Source of the DNA: VXNE01 sp963668365
GTDB taxonomy: Bacteria; Pseudomonadota; Gammaproteobacteria; Pseudomonadales; Azotimanducaceae
Direction: 5' to 3'
NCBI GenBank assembly: GCA_963668365.1
Contig: OY764266.1
Location: 2,108,001-2,172,000 of the forward strand
DNA: 64,000 nt
Numbering within the stretch: the stretch's first letter is position 1; each line of letters starts with the position of its first letter. The notes under the pieces were generated by a model that was not told where the DNA came from, ran no database searches, and worked only from the letters and a program-made list of their open reading frames with translations. Both the position numbers and the translations under genes were made by a program. Shown here piece after piece: positions 28,153-37,464 of this stretch.

Positions 28153-29787
28153 CTACCGCGCTTGCGACACCTGCTCCCTGGCCCAGCGATAGTCGGCCTT
28201 GCCGGCGGGGCTGCGCAGGATCTCGTCGACGAATACGAACGCTTTCGGCAGCTTGTAGCGGGCGATGTGGCGGCCGCATTCGTCGAGCAGCGCCTCCTCG
28301 GTGACCTCGATGCCGTCCTTGAGCCTGACGATGGCGACGACTTCGTTGCCCCAGCGTTCGGATGGACGTCCGGCGACCACCGCGTCGAACACCGCATCGT
28401 GGTGTTTCAGCGCGTGTTCGACCTCCTCCGCGAAGATCTTCTCGCCGCCGGAGTTGATGGTGGCCGACTCGCGGCCGTGCAGTTCCAGCGTGCTGTCTTC
28501 GAGCAGGCGCACCTTGTCGCCCGGCACCGAGTAGCGCACGCCGTCCACGACCGGAAACGTCTCGGCGGTCTTCGCTTCGTCGTCCAGGTAGCCGAGCGGA
28601 ATGTTGCCGGCGCGCGCCCACCAGCCGAGACCGTCGTGGCCAGGTTCGAGCTTGCGGGTGAGGTCCTCCGACAACACGGCGTTGTGCGGCGAGAGCCTGA
28701 ACCGTCCGCTTTCCGCGCCGGTCGCCGCGGTGCTGACCTGCGATCCCTGGCCGCCGGTCTCGGACGAGCCGGCGGTATCGATGATGCGTATCTGCGGCAG
28801 GCGCCCGAGGAGTTCCGCCTTGAGCTTGGCGGTCATGATGGCGCCGCCGGTCATGATGTAGCGCAGGGACTTGAGGTCGCGTTCCCGGCGCGCCAGTTCG
28901 TCCGCCAGCGGCCGGCCGAAGGCGTCGCCCACCAGCAGCAGGTTGCTCACGCGCTCGGCTTCGATCAGGTCGAGGATGTCGGCGGCGTCGAAGCGGCGAA
29001 CCTCGTTCTGGATGACCACCGTGCCTCCCGTGTTGAAGGCCTGCAGCGCCACCCAGTGCCCGGCGCCGTGCATGAACGGCGGCGCTGGAAGATGCCTTCG
29101 ATCGCTCGCTTGCGCCCGGGAAACGTACTGGTCGATGGCCTGCAGCACTTCGCCGTTGGTGCGCCGCGCGCCCAGGGTCGCGATCAATATGTCGCATTGC
29201 CGCCACAGCACGCCCTTTGGCATGCCCGTGGTGCCCCCCGTGTAGAGCATGTAGAGATCGTCCGGCGACCACTCGCAGCGCGGCTTCTCCTCGCTCGACC
29301 CGGCCAGGGCGGCTTCGTATTCGACGGCGCCTTCGAGCAGGGGCGCCGGCTCGTCGTTCACCTGGATCAGGAGTTGCAATGACGGCACCTGGTCGCGCAC
29401 GTGCCGCACGTGGTCCGCCAGGGAGCTGTGGTACAGGAGCGCCCGCGTCTTCGCGTTGTTCAACAGGTAAACGAGTTCCTCGTCGACGTAGCGGTAGTTG
29501 ACGTTGAACGGCGCCACCCGCGCCTTGTATGCGCCGAGCATCCCCTCGAGGAACTCGTTGCCGTTGTAGAGGTAGATCCCGAGGTGGTCCTGGCCGCTGC
29601 GCCAGTCGTCGAGCGCGTCGCGTTCCGCGTGGCAGCCGAGGCCGCGTTCGATGAGAAGGTTCGCGAAACGCCGCGTGCGGCGCGTGAAGTCCGCGTAGGT
29701 GAAGCGGCGGTCGCGGAAGACGATGGCCTCCCGGTCCGGGATTGCTTCCGAGATGGCTTCGTGGACGGCGGCCAGGTTGTAGTACAA
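28153..29787 (-). CDS. AMP-forming acyl-CoA synthetase
   Basis: TTG 29787, preceded by GGAGGGAG at good spacing, gives 544 residues beginning YYNLAAVHEAISEAIPDREAI; the longer open frame upstream has no family sequence. The ATP-binding P-loop is YTGGTTGMPKG, the adenylate-binding motif is near IDTAGSSETGG, and the C-terminal hinge and catalytic lysine region is within NSGGEKIFAEEVEHAL and ending SPAGKADYRWAREQV. It activates a carboxylic acid as an acyl-adenylate and transfers it to CoA; likely substrates are fatty or other hydrophobic acids. It converges on the selenoprotein gene (6-bp gap) and diverges from the efflux operon. Confidence 0.85.
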   Translation of the reverse strand: MYYNLAAVHEAISEAIPDREAIVFRDRRFTYADFTRRTRRFANLLIERGLGCHAERDALDDWRSGQDHLGIYLYNGNEFLEGMLGAYKARVAPFNVNYRYVDEELVYLLNNAKTRALLYHSSLADHVRHVRDQVPSLQLLIQVNDEPAPLLEGAVEYEAALAGSSEEKPRCEWSPDDLYMLYTGGTTGMPKGVLWRQCDILIATLGARRTNGEVLQAIDQYVSRAQASDRRHLPAPPFMHGAGHWVALQAFNTGGTVVIQNEVRRFDAADILDLIEAERVSNLLLVGDAFGRPLADELARRERDLKSLRYIMTGGAIMTAKLKAELLGRLPQIRIIDTAGSSETGGQGSQVSTAATGAESGRFRLSPHNAVLSEDLTRKLEPGHDGLGWWARAGNIPLGYLDDEAKTAETFPVVDGVRYSVPGDKVRLLEDSTLELHGRESATINSGGEKIFAEEVEHALKHHDAVFDAVVAGRPSERWGNEVVAIVRLKDGIEVTEEALLDECGRHIARYKLPKAFVFVDEILRSPAGKADYRWAREQVSQAR

Positions 29788-29999
29788 GGATCTCCCTCCG
29801 CAGTGGTTCGCACGGCGAACCCACCGCTCGTATTGCTGCAAATTGGGTGAAACCAAACTCGCGGTTGAAGGTCCAACTACTCTAGCATGGCGCGATCCAG
29901 GTCTCCGAACCTGTACGTTGCGCAATCTCACAATCGGCTTCCCTGAACCTGTATTGGATTTTTCATTGAATTCTTTCCCGACTGTATACAAGGGTTGCA

Positions 30000-31247
30000 G
30001 TGGCCACTAGGGCAAAAGAAGTTCCCGGTCTGACGGGAATGGATGCGGTCTCTCCGGCCGCGCCGCGGGCCGGTCCCCCTGCTTCGCGCCGCGGCTTCTT
30101 CGGACGCCATCCGTGGTGGACAGCGATCATCGCCGTGATCGCGTTGTCCGCCGGCGGATGGTGGCTGGCTTCCCGCGGCGCGGCGGGTGACGCGTTGCCG
30201 CAGTTGCTGGTCACGGTGGTTCGCGGCGACATCGAGAACGCCGTCACCGCGGGGGGCACGATAAAGCCGAGCGCATTTGTCGATGTGGGCGCCCAGGCGA
30301 GCGGCCAGTTGCAGAAGATCCATGTGGTCGTCGGGCAGGCCGTTGCCGAGGGCGACCTGCTGGCCGAGATCGACGCGACCGTGCAGATCAACAAGGTGGA
30401 GCAGGGCAGGGCCCAGTTGCGTGCCACCGAAGCCCAGAGGGAGGCGACCGAATCGGGACTGACCCTGGCCAGGGCGAACGCCGCGCGCCAGGAACGGCTG
30501 TTGGCGGCCGAAGCCACGAGCCAGGCCGAGTACGACAGCGCCATGAACGCATTGGTGTCCGCCCGCACGCAACTCGTGGTCCTGGAATCGCAGATCGAAC
30601 AGAGCAGGGCAAGCCTGGCCAGCGACGAGGCGGAACTCGGCTATACGCGCATTTATGCGCCGGTCTCGGGCACGGTAGTCTCCATCGAACGGTCGGAAGG
30701 CGAAACGCTGAATGTCAGGCAGCAGACCCCGACAGTTCTGCGAATCGCCGATCTGTCGACGATGTCCGTGCACGCCGGCGTATCCGAGGCGGATGTGGGG
30801 CAGCTGGAAATCGGCACGCCCGTCTACTTCAAGACCCTTGGCAGCGGCGAGCGGCGCTGGCAAGGGTCGGTGGAGCAGATCGTCCCCACGCCGCAGATCG
30901 AAAACAACGTCGTGCTTTATCCCGTCATATTCAGCGTGTCGAACGATGACGGCGTCCTGTTGCCGGACATGACCGCCCAGGTCTTCTTCGTGGTGTCCGC
31001 CGTGCGCGACGTGCTCAAGGTGCCGGTGGGCGCGCTGCGCGATGTCCGGGACGGCACCGCCACCGTGCAGGTGATGGGCGAGGAAGGTTCGCCGGAAAGT
31101 CGGACCGTGCGGCTGGGTCTCGTGAGCCGCATTTCCGCGGAAGTTGTCTCCGGCCTCGAACCCGGAGAGGAAGTCGTGGCTGGTATCGCCGAGGCGGGAG
31201 GCGGAAACGCGCGCTTTGGTCGCGCACCTTCCAAGGTGGGGATTTGA
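30000..31247 (+). CDS. macA: MacA-like periplasmic adaptor subunit of a tripartite efflux pump
   Basis: The 415-residue protein starts at GTG 30000 (AAGGG seven bases upstream). It has a cytoplasmic, proline-rich start, one transmembrane segment (about 39-58, WWTAIIAVIALSAGGWWLA), then a lipoyl domain split by a long coiled-coil hairpin (QGRAQLRATEAQREATESG and following), a beta-barrel and a membrane-proximal domain. IYAPVSGTVVSIERSEGET is the typical second half of the lipoyl motif. It links the MacB-like ABC transporter in the inner membrane to the outer membrane channel encoded two genes downstream. The stop overlaps the macB start, so the three genes form an operon. Confidence 0.9.
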   Translation: MATRAKEVPGLTGMDAVSPAAPRAGPPASRRGFFGRHPWWTAIIAVIALSAGGWWLASRGAAGDALPQLLVTVVRGDIENAVTAGGTIKPSAFVDVGAQASGQLQKIHVVVGQAVAEGDLLAEIDATVQINKVEQGRAQLRATEAQREATESGLTLARANAARQERLLAAEATSQAEYDSAMNALVSARTQLVVLESQIEQSRASLASDEAELGYTRIYAPVSGTVVSIERSEGETLNVRQQTPTVLRIADLSTMSVHAGVSEADVGQLEIGTPVYFKTLGSGERRWQGSVEQIVPTPQIENNVVLYPVIFSVSNDDGVLLPDMTAQVFFVVSAVRDVLKVPVGALRDVRDGTATVQVMGEEGSPESRTVRLGLVSRISAEVVSGLEPGEEVVAGIAEAGGGNARFGRAPSKVGI

Positions 31248-33229
31248 GCGCCGCAATGCGTGAACCGCCCGCGGATGCCGCGCAGTCGGATTCGCTGATC
31301 GAACTCGAGGACGTGCGCCGCATCTACGTGACCGAAGGCGGCGTGGCCGTTCCCGCGCTGCGGGGTGTCTCCCTGTCCATTCGCGCGGGCGAGTTCGTGT
31401 CCATCGTCGGACAGTCGGGCTCGGGCAAGTCCACGTTGATGCACCTGATCGGCTGCCTCGACCAGCCGACCAGTGGCACCTACCGTATCGGCGGGCGTGA
31501 CGTCAGGAGCTTCGACCCGAACGGACTCGCGTGGCTGCGCCGGGAAGTCTTCGGCTTCGTCTTCCAGGGCTACAACCTGCTGCCCGCGGCGACGGCCGAA
31601 GAGAACGTCGAGATTCCGGCGATCTACGCGGGTCTTCCCCAGGCCCGCCGACGGTCTCGGGCGCTGCAACTGTTGCACTCTCTCGGTCTCGACGATCGTG
31701 CCGATCACTTGCCGAGCCAGCTTTCCGGGGGCGAGCAGCAGCGCGTATCGGTCGCGCGGGCGTTGATGAACGGCGGGCGCGTGATCCTCGCGGACGAGCC
31801 CACCGGTGCGCTCGACTCCGGCAGCGGCAGCGAACTGATGGCGCTGTTTGAAGAACTCTCCCGGCAGGGCCACACGGTGATCGTGATAACGCACGACGCC
31901 GTCGTCGCCGAGCATGCGGACCGGCGGATCGAGTTGCTGGACGGCATGATCGTCAGCGACACGCCCACGCGCGGCATCGCGCGTGCGGCGCAACAGGCGC
32001 AGCCCAGCCTGGATACGCCCGATGATGGCGCGCAGACCGCGTCTTCCCTTGCCGACACCTGGGAGGCGGTCCGCATGGCCATGCGATCGCTCAGGACCAA
32101 TCCATTGCGCACGTTCCTGACGCTGCTCGGCGTCGTCATCGGGGTCGCGTCGGTCATCACGATGCTGGCAGTGGGCGAAGGCGCGAAGGAGCGGGTGGTG
32201 GACGAAATCACCTCGGCGGGCGCGAATCGACTATCCGTTTGGCGGGACGGGGGCAGGCAGGCGGCGCGTTTCACCTTCGAGGATCTCGATGCCGTGATGG
32301 CAGAGGTGCCGAACGTGGAGTCGGTGATGCCGGAACTCAGGGGAAACGAAACGCTGCGATACGGCAATGTCGACCGTGAAGATGTCGTCGTCATGGGCGC
32401 GTATCACGACTATCCCGACGCCGACAACTGGCCCGTCGCGAGCGGTGTGTTCTTTTCCGAACAGGACGACCGAACCCTGACGCCGGTCGTCGTCCTGGGC
32501 GCGTCGGTGGTCGACGCCCTGTTCCCGGACGGCGATCCCCTGGGCAAATACGTCCTGATCAAAAACACGCCACTGCTGGTGATAGGCACCATGACCCGGA
32601 AAGGCGGCTGGATACAGGGGGACCGCGATAATGTCGCCTTCGTTCCCGCCCGCACGAGTGCGATTCGGCTCATGGGCCAGAAGACGTTATGGGGGTTTCA
32701 GGTTCGGGTCGAGGACACGAATCTGATCGATCAGATCGAGGCTGCGGTCAGGTCGCTGCTCGAGGCGCGCCATGGCGAAGGAACCTTCAATATCTTCAAT
32801 GCCATCGAAATGCAGGAGCAGATGAGCGAAGCCGTGGCCATGGCGACGATGATTCTTGGCGCCATCGGCTCCATTGCCCTGCTCGTGGGCGGCATCGGCA
32901 TCATGAACATCATGCTGATATCGGTCACCGAGAGAACCCGCGAGATCGGTATTCGGCTCGCAACGGGGGCGCGGCGGAGCGACATCCTCGTGCAGTTTCT
33001 CGTCGAGGCAATGGTCGTATCCGCCGTGGGCGGTCTCATCGGCATCGTCATCGGCGTCGGCATTGGCGGGCTCCTGAAGACGATCGTTCCGGATCTGTGG
33101 ATGTCGTTTACCGGCATGCCGATGATCGTGGCATTCGGTTGCGCGGCCGGGACCGGGCTGGTCTTCGGTTTTGCGCCTGCCCGCAACGCCGCCCGCCTGA
33201 ACCCGGTCGACGCCCTGGCGCATGACTAG
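31244..33229 (+). CDS. macB: MacB-like ABC transporter (ATPase fused to FtsX-type permease)
   Basis: The 661-residue protein has an ATPase domain in its first ~240 residues: Walker A GQSGSGKST (56-64), signature LSGGEQQRVSVARAL, Walker B VILADEPTGALDS and the switch histidine in VIVITHD. A linker follows, then the MacB permease: one membrane helix near 285-310, a large periplasmic domain, and three C-terminal helices (GAIGSIALLVGGIGIMNIM and on). It uses ATP to drive substrates such as macrolides, peptides or lipids out through the adaptor and channel. TTG 31244 overlaps the macA stop and has AGGTGGGG just upstream; ATG 31256 is an alternative start. Confidence 0.92.
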   Translation: MSAAMREPPADAAQSDSLIELEDVRRIYVTEGGVAVPALRGVSLSIRAGEFVSIVGQSGSGKSTLMHLIGCLDQPTSGTYRIGGRDVRSFDPNGLAWLRREVFGFVFQGYNLLPAATAEENVEIPAIYAGLPQARRRSRALQLLHSLGLDDRADHLPSQLSGGEQQRVSVARALMNGGRVILADEPTGALDSGSGSELMALFEELSRQGHTVIVITHDAVVAEHADRRIELLDGMIVSDTPTRGIARAAQQAQPSLDTPDDGAQTASSLADTWEAVRMAMRSLRTNPLRTFLTLLGVVIGVASVITMLAVGEGAKERVVDEITSAGANRLSVWRDGGRQAARFTFEDLDAVMAEVPNVESVMPELRGNETLRYGNVDREDVVVMGAYHDYPDADNWPVASGVFFSEQDDRTLTPVVVLGASVVDALFPDGDPLGKYVLIKNTPLLVIGTMTRKGGWIQGDRDNVAFVPARTSAIRLMGQKTLWGFQVRVEDTNLIDQIEAAVRSLLEARHGEGTFNIFNAIEMQEQMSEAVAMATMILGAIGSIALLVGGIGIMNIMLISVTERTREIGIRLATGARRSDILVQFLVEAMVVSAVGGLIGIVIGVGIGGLLKTIVPDLWMSFTGMPMIVAFGCAAGTGLVFGFAPARNAARLNPVDALAHD

Positions 33230-34601
33230 GGTAGCTCTCCCGCTGGCCGCGGTGCTGCTTGCCGGATGCGCCGCCGTGGAAATCCCGGGGCTGGCACAGT
33301 CGGATATTCCCGTCGCCTGGGACAGCGCGCCCGACGACGGCGCGCCGCCCGAGGAAGGGTGGTGGACGCAGTTCGCCGACGACGAGCTGTCTGCCATCAT
33401 CGCGGAAGTCAAGACCGCCAACCTCGATCTCGGCACGGTCGCGCGCAACCTGGAAGCGGCGCAGCTGGCCTTGCGTGAGGCGGGGCTCGACCTGACGCCC
33501 ATGCCCTCGGTATCGGCGCAGGCAAGTGTCGGGACGGACAGCAGGTCGGATTCCACGACCACCTCGACGTCGGTTGGCGCCACGCTGGGCTATGCCGGCA
33601 TTCTGAGCAAGCCCGCTCGCTACGCCGCGGCCCTTGCGCGCTACGACGCCGACGCGGCCCTTGCCGCGGACGCCGCGCTGAACATCCTGGGCACTGCCGC
33701 GTCGGCCTATTTTCGTGTTCTCATCAACAGGGATCTCATCGTCGCCGCACGGCAGAACCTCGAAAACGCAGAACAGATCGCCCGAATCGTGCAGGCGCGG
33801 GTGGATGCCGGAACCATCACTCCCATCGATGCTCTGCAGCAGTCCATCGCGGTAGAGAGACAGCGCAACGCCGTAAGGAACCTCGTCCAGGAGGAGTTCG
33901 CGGCGCGGGCCGCCCTCGCGCTCCTGCTCGGGCGCTCGGTGCGCGATTTCGATATCTCCGCGCAGACCCTCGAGGGCATCCGGGTTCCCCGCGTGAAGCC
34001 GGGAATGCCGGCCGGGTTGCTCACGAGGCGGCCGGATCTCGTGCAGGCGGAAGCCAATCTGCGCGCCGCCCATGCCAACGTGCGTCTTGCGCGCGCGGCA
34101 TTCCTGCCGGACATCGCCCTGACCGCCTCCGGCAACGTCGCAAGCGATTCGCTCGGCACCCTGCTCGAAGCGCCGGACGCCTTTCTCGCGACCGCCGCAA
34201 GCCTGGCGCAGACCCTGGTGGACGACGGCCGGCGCTCCCGCAACGTCCGCCGGGCGGAACTCTCGATGGAGTCGAGCCTGGCCGCGTACCGCAAGGCGGC
34301 ACTCGCGGCCTTCAACGACATCGAGGTGCGGCTGAAGAGCATCGCGCTGCTCAACTCCCAGGAAGCCGTGGCGCTCGAGGACCGCCGCCGCGCCGAAGAG
34401 TCGTTCCGCATCGCCGAGTTGCGCTACAGCGAGGGCGTGGCCGACTACCAGACGGTCCTGCTTTCGCAGGATGCCCTGTTCTCCGCCCGCAACGCCTATC
34501 TCAACAACAAGCTGGCCCGCCTGAACGCGACGGTGGCGCTTTACCAGGCGCTGGGAGGGGGCTGGGAATATTCTTCCGACGGCGCGGGGTCTAGTCCCTA
34601 G
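33222..34601 (+). CDS. Outer membrane efflux lipoprotein (NodT/OprM type)
   Basis: The 459-residue protein begins with a lipoprotein signal ending LLAGC (Cys16), followed by the family start EEGWWTQFADDELSAII. Two copies of the TolC-like helical repeat follow, with the typical GMPAGLLTRRPDLVQAEANLRAAHANVRLARAAFLPDI in the middle (quoted here only as a landmark; its core is LLTRRPDL). The trimer would form a beta-barrel in the outer membrane and a periplasmic helical tunnel. It overlaps macB by 8 bp and completes the tripartite pump. Confidence 0.9.
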   Translation: MTRVALPLAAVLLAGCAAVEIPGLAQSDIPVAWDSAPDDGAPPEEGWWTQFADDELSAIIAEVKTANLDLGTVARNLEAAQLALREAGLDLTPMPSVSAQASVGTDSRSDSTTTSTSVGATLGYAGILSKPARYAAALARYDADAALAADAALNILGTAASAYFRVLINRDLIVAARQNLENAEQIARIVQARVDAGTITPIDALQQSIAVERQRNAVRNLVQEEFAARAALALLLGRSVRDFDISAQTLEGIRVPRVKPGMPAGLLTRRPDLVQAEANLRAAHANVRLARAAFLPDIALTASGNVASDSLGTLLEAPDAFLATAASLAQTLVDDGRRSRNVRRAELSMESSLAAYRKAALAAFNDIEVRLKSIALLNSQEAVALEDRRRAEESFRIAELRYSEGVADYQTVLLSQDALFSARNAYLNNKLARLNATVALYQALGGGWEYSSDGAGSSP

Positions 34602-34685
34602 CCCTCAAGGCGCGTCAAGGGAGTAGTTCACCAATCTTCGCCGCGCGGGGGATAATGTCCGCGTGCGACACAGGAAAGCGACGAT

Positions 34686-37295
34686 GTGAGGCAGTCGATG
34701 TCCCTGCCTGAACAGCAGATCAAAAGGCCGGTCGATTACCCTGCGGCCCCGGGTTTCTGGGACACGGTGCGGCTGCTTGGCCGGCTCCTCGGCCAGGTCA
34801 TTGAGCGCGACCGCGGCCACGATTTCCTCGACCGTATTGAAACTATACGCGCGCTCGCGAAGTCGGCTCGAAACGAAGGTACGTGGACGGGGTTGCACCG
34901 CTACCTCGCGGAAATACCGAGCTACGAGGTCACGGACGTCGCAGCCGCCTTCAACCAGTTTCTCAATCTCGCGAACATCGCGGAGCAGGACTACCAGGTC
35001 CAGAGTCTCGAGGAGGATGCGGATTCGGCCTGGGCGCAGTTGTTCGACCGGCTGTCCCCCGAGCGCGTCGTCGAATCCATCGCCTCCATGCGGGTCGAAC
35101 TGGTGCTCACTCCGCACCCGACGGAAGTGCTCCGCCGGACCCTGATGCTCAAGTACGACGCGATCGGCGCCGAGTTGAAACGGCCAGCGCCGAGTGCCGC
35201 GCGCCTGGAGCGGCTGATCGCCGAAGCGTGGCACACGGAGGACATCCGCCACCGCCAGCCGGAGCCGCAGGACGACGCCAGGTGGGGCTTCGCGGTGGTC
35301 GAGAACTCGTTGTGGGAAGCATTGCCGGCCTGCCTGCGGGACATCGACGAGGCCCTGGTTCGCCGCAACCTTCCGCCATTGCCTCCGAACGCCGCCCCGG
35401 TCGCTGTCGCGTCGTCGATGGGTGGCGATCGCGACGGCAATCCGGAAGTCGATGCCGCCGTGACGAGGGAAGTGCTCATGCTGGCGCGCTGGATGGCCGC
35501 GGACCTGTACCTGAGAGACATCGACACGCTGCAGACCGACCTGTCCATGGCGGAGTGCAACGGCCCGCTGCGCAAGCGCGTCGGCGACGATCCCGAACCC
35601 TACCGGGCCCTGTTGCGCACCGTTCGCGAGCGCCTGCTGGCCACGCGCGCCTGGGCGGAAACGCTGGATCCCGCGCCGCCGCCCGATGTCTACCGCACGA
35701 CAGAGGACCTGTGCGAACCCCTGGCGCTGTGCGATGCGTCGCTGCGCGATGTCGGCATGGAGATCATCGCCGACGGTCCGCTCAAGGACACGCTGCGCCG
35801 CGTCAAGACGTTTGGCGTCACGCTGGTGAACCTGGACGTGCGCCAGGGCGCGGACCGCCATACCGCGGTGCTGGACGAAGTCACGCGCTACCTGGGAGCG
35901 GGCGAACGTTCCGGCGGCTACGCCGACTGGAGCGAAGACGAGCGGTGCGCATTCCTCCTCGATGAACTGCGGGGCCGACGTCCCCTGTTCCCCAAGGTCT
36001 GGCCGGTCAGCCCGGAGTCCCGGGAGGTGCTCGACACCTGCGCGGTCATCGCCGAGCAGAACGGCGACGGCGTGTCCGAATACATCGTTTCCAGGGCCAG
36101 ATATCCGAGTGACGTCCTGGCAGTGGTCCTCCTTCTGAGAGAGAGCGGATTGCGGGCGAACCTCCCGGTGGTGCCGCTGTTCGAGACGTTGGACGATCTC
36201 GACCGCGCCGCCGAGGCCATCGATACGCTGCATTCCATCCCATGGTATGCGGAGTACGCCGGCGGCGAACAGCAGGTCATGATCGGCTATTCGGACTCGG
36301 CCAAGGACGCGGGCATGATGGCGGCCTCCTGGGCCCTGTACCAGGTGAAGGAGCGACTGGCGGAAGTGGCGGAATCCCGCGGAATCCGGCTTTCGCTGTT
36401 CCACGGCCGCGGCGGCGCGATCGGGCGCGGTCGGGTTGCCGCGCAGCCCGCGATCCTGGCGCAGCCGCCGAACACCGTGGGCGGGCGACTGCGGGTTACG
36501 GAGCAGGGGGAGACGATCCGATCCAAGCTCGGCGATCCGGCGCTCGCGCGGGAAACGGTGATGCGCTATCTCGTCGGCACTATCGAGGCGAGTCTCGCCC
36601 CGCCGCCGGTGCCGACAGCGGAATTGCGCGCCACCATGACCCGGTTGGCCGACCGCGCGCGCGCAAGCTATCGGGCTCTTGTCGACCGGTCGGACTTCGT
36701 CGACTACTTTTGCCAGATCACCCCCCTGGAAGAACTCGAGACCCTGGCGCTCGGGAGCGACCCGGAAGAACGCTCGACCGTTGCCAGCATAGACGGCATG
36801 AGTTCGATTCCCTGGGTCTTCGCCTGGACCCAGGTGAGGCTGATGCTGCCCATGTGGCTCGGCACCGATGCGGTCCTCGCCGCGCTGCGCGAGGATGAAC
36901 GCAAGGACCGGTTCGATGTCCTCATGGAGTGGCCGTTCTTTCGCATGCAGATGGATGGGCTCGAGTTGCTCCTGGCGAAGACCGATCCCGCGCTCGTCGA
37001 TTTCTACGCCGAACGCCTGGCGCCGAAATCGCACGGCGCCATTCACGACGCCGTTCGAGAAAGGGCGACTGGAGCGAAGCAAAACCTGCTCGCGCTGCGC
37101 CGGCGGAAGGAACTGCTGGCGGACAACCGGATGGCCCAGGACTCCATCCGTGTCCGGAACACCTACCTTGACCCGCTGCACCTGCTGCAGGCGGAGCTGA
37201 TAGGGCGCCTGCGGGAGAACCACGACGACCAGGTCGCCCAGGCGCTGAAGATCACCATGGCCGGGATCGCGAGCGGTCTGCGCCACACGGGTTAG
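34686..37295 (+). CDS. ppc: Phosphoenolpyruvate carboxylase
   Basis: This 869-residue enzyme makes oxaloacetate from phosphoenolpyruvate and bicarbonate. The catalytic histidine lies in VLTPHPTEVLRRT; SMGGDRDGNPEVDA is the phosphate-binding loop; FHGRGGAIGRGR is the mobile catalytic loop; QGETIRSKLG and the C-terminal GIASGLRHTG (usual GIAAGMRNTG) complete the set. The length is normal for a bacterial enzyme. GTG 34686 and ATG 34698 are both plausible starts; the latter has GAGG six bases upstream. A 941-residue frame on the other strand is a shadow. A short hairpin follows the gene at 37311. Confidence 0.95.
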   Translation: MRQSMSLPEQQIKRPVDYPAAPGFWDTVRLLGRLLGQVIERDRGHDFLDRIETIRALAKSARNEGTWTGLHRYLAEIPSYEVTDVAAAFNQFLNLANIAEQDYQVQSLEEDADSAWAQLFDRLSPERVVESIASMRVELVLTPHPTEVLRRTLMLKYDAIGAELKRPAPSAARLERLIAEAWHTEDIRHRQPEPQDDARWGFAVVENSLWEALPACLRDIDEALVRRNLPPLPPNAAPVAVASSMGGDRDGNPEVDAAVTREVLMLARWMAADLYLRDIDTLQTDLSMAECNGPLRKRVGDDPEPYRALLRTVRERLLATRAWAETLDPAPPPDVYRTTEDLCEPLALCDASLRDVGMEIIADGPLKDTLRRVKTFGVTLVNLDVRQGADRHTAVLDEVTRYLGAGERSGGYADWSEDERCAFLLDELRGRRPLFPKVWPVSPESREVLDTCAVIAEQNGDGVSEYIVSRARYPSDVLAVVLLLRESGLRANLPVVPLFETLDDLDRAAEAIDTLHSIPWYAEYAGGEQQVMIGYSDSAKDAGMMAASWALYQVKERLAEVAESRGIRLSLFHGRGGAIGRGRVAAQPAILAQPPNTVGGRLRVTEQGETIRSKLGDPALARETVMRYLVGTIEASLAPPPVPTAELRATMTRLADRARASYRALVDRSDFVDYFCQITPLEELETLALGSDPEERSTVASIDGMSSIPWVFAWTQVRLMLPMWLGTDAVLAALREDERKDRFDVLMEWPFFRMQMDGLELLLAKTDPALVDFYAERLAPKSHGAIHDAVRERATGAKQNLLALRRRKELLADNRMAQDSIRVRNTYLDPLHLLQAELIGRLRENHDDQVAQALKITMAGIASGLRHTG

Positions 37296-37310
37296 CGCCA
37301 TGAAATCCGT

Positions 37311-37334
37311 CACGGCTTCGCCTGTGCCGTGTTT
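37311..37334 (+). terminator. Weak hairpin after ppc
   Basis: CACGGC (37311-37316) pairs with GCCGTG (37326-37331) around a 9-base loop, followed by only three T residues. It is placed where a terminator for ppc would be expected, with the next gene convergent, but the T-run is too short for confidence. Confidence 0.35.
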
Positions 37335-37464
37335 CACCCCCGCCCAAGCCCACCTGTCACTCTGTCGATCTTGCGCCTGACGCCGCAAGCGGGACGGACT
37401 GCAACCAAGGGGGCTTGCGCAGGGACACAACGCGACGTCCGGGCGGACGCGGCATCCTGTGGCG

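Noticed and set aside
34605..37430. 941-residue open frame on the minus strand
   Set aside because: It is antisense to ppc, which has all catalytic motifs. Long antisense frames are common in GC-rich DNA.
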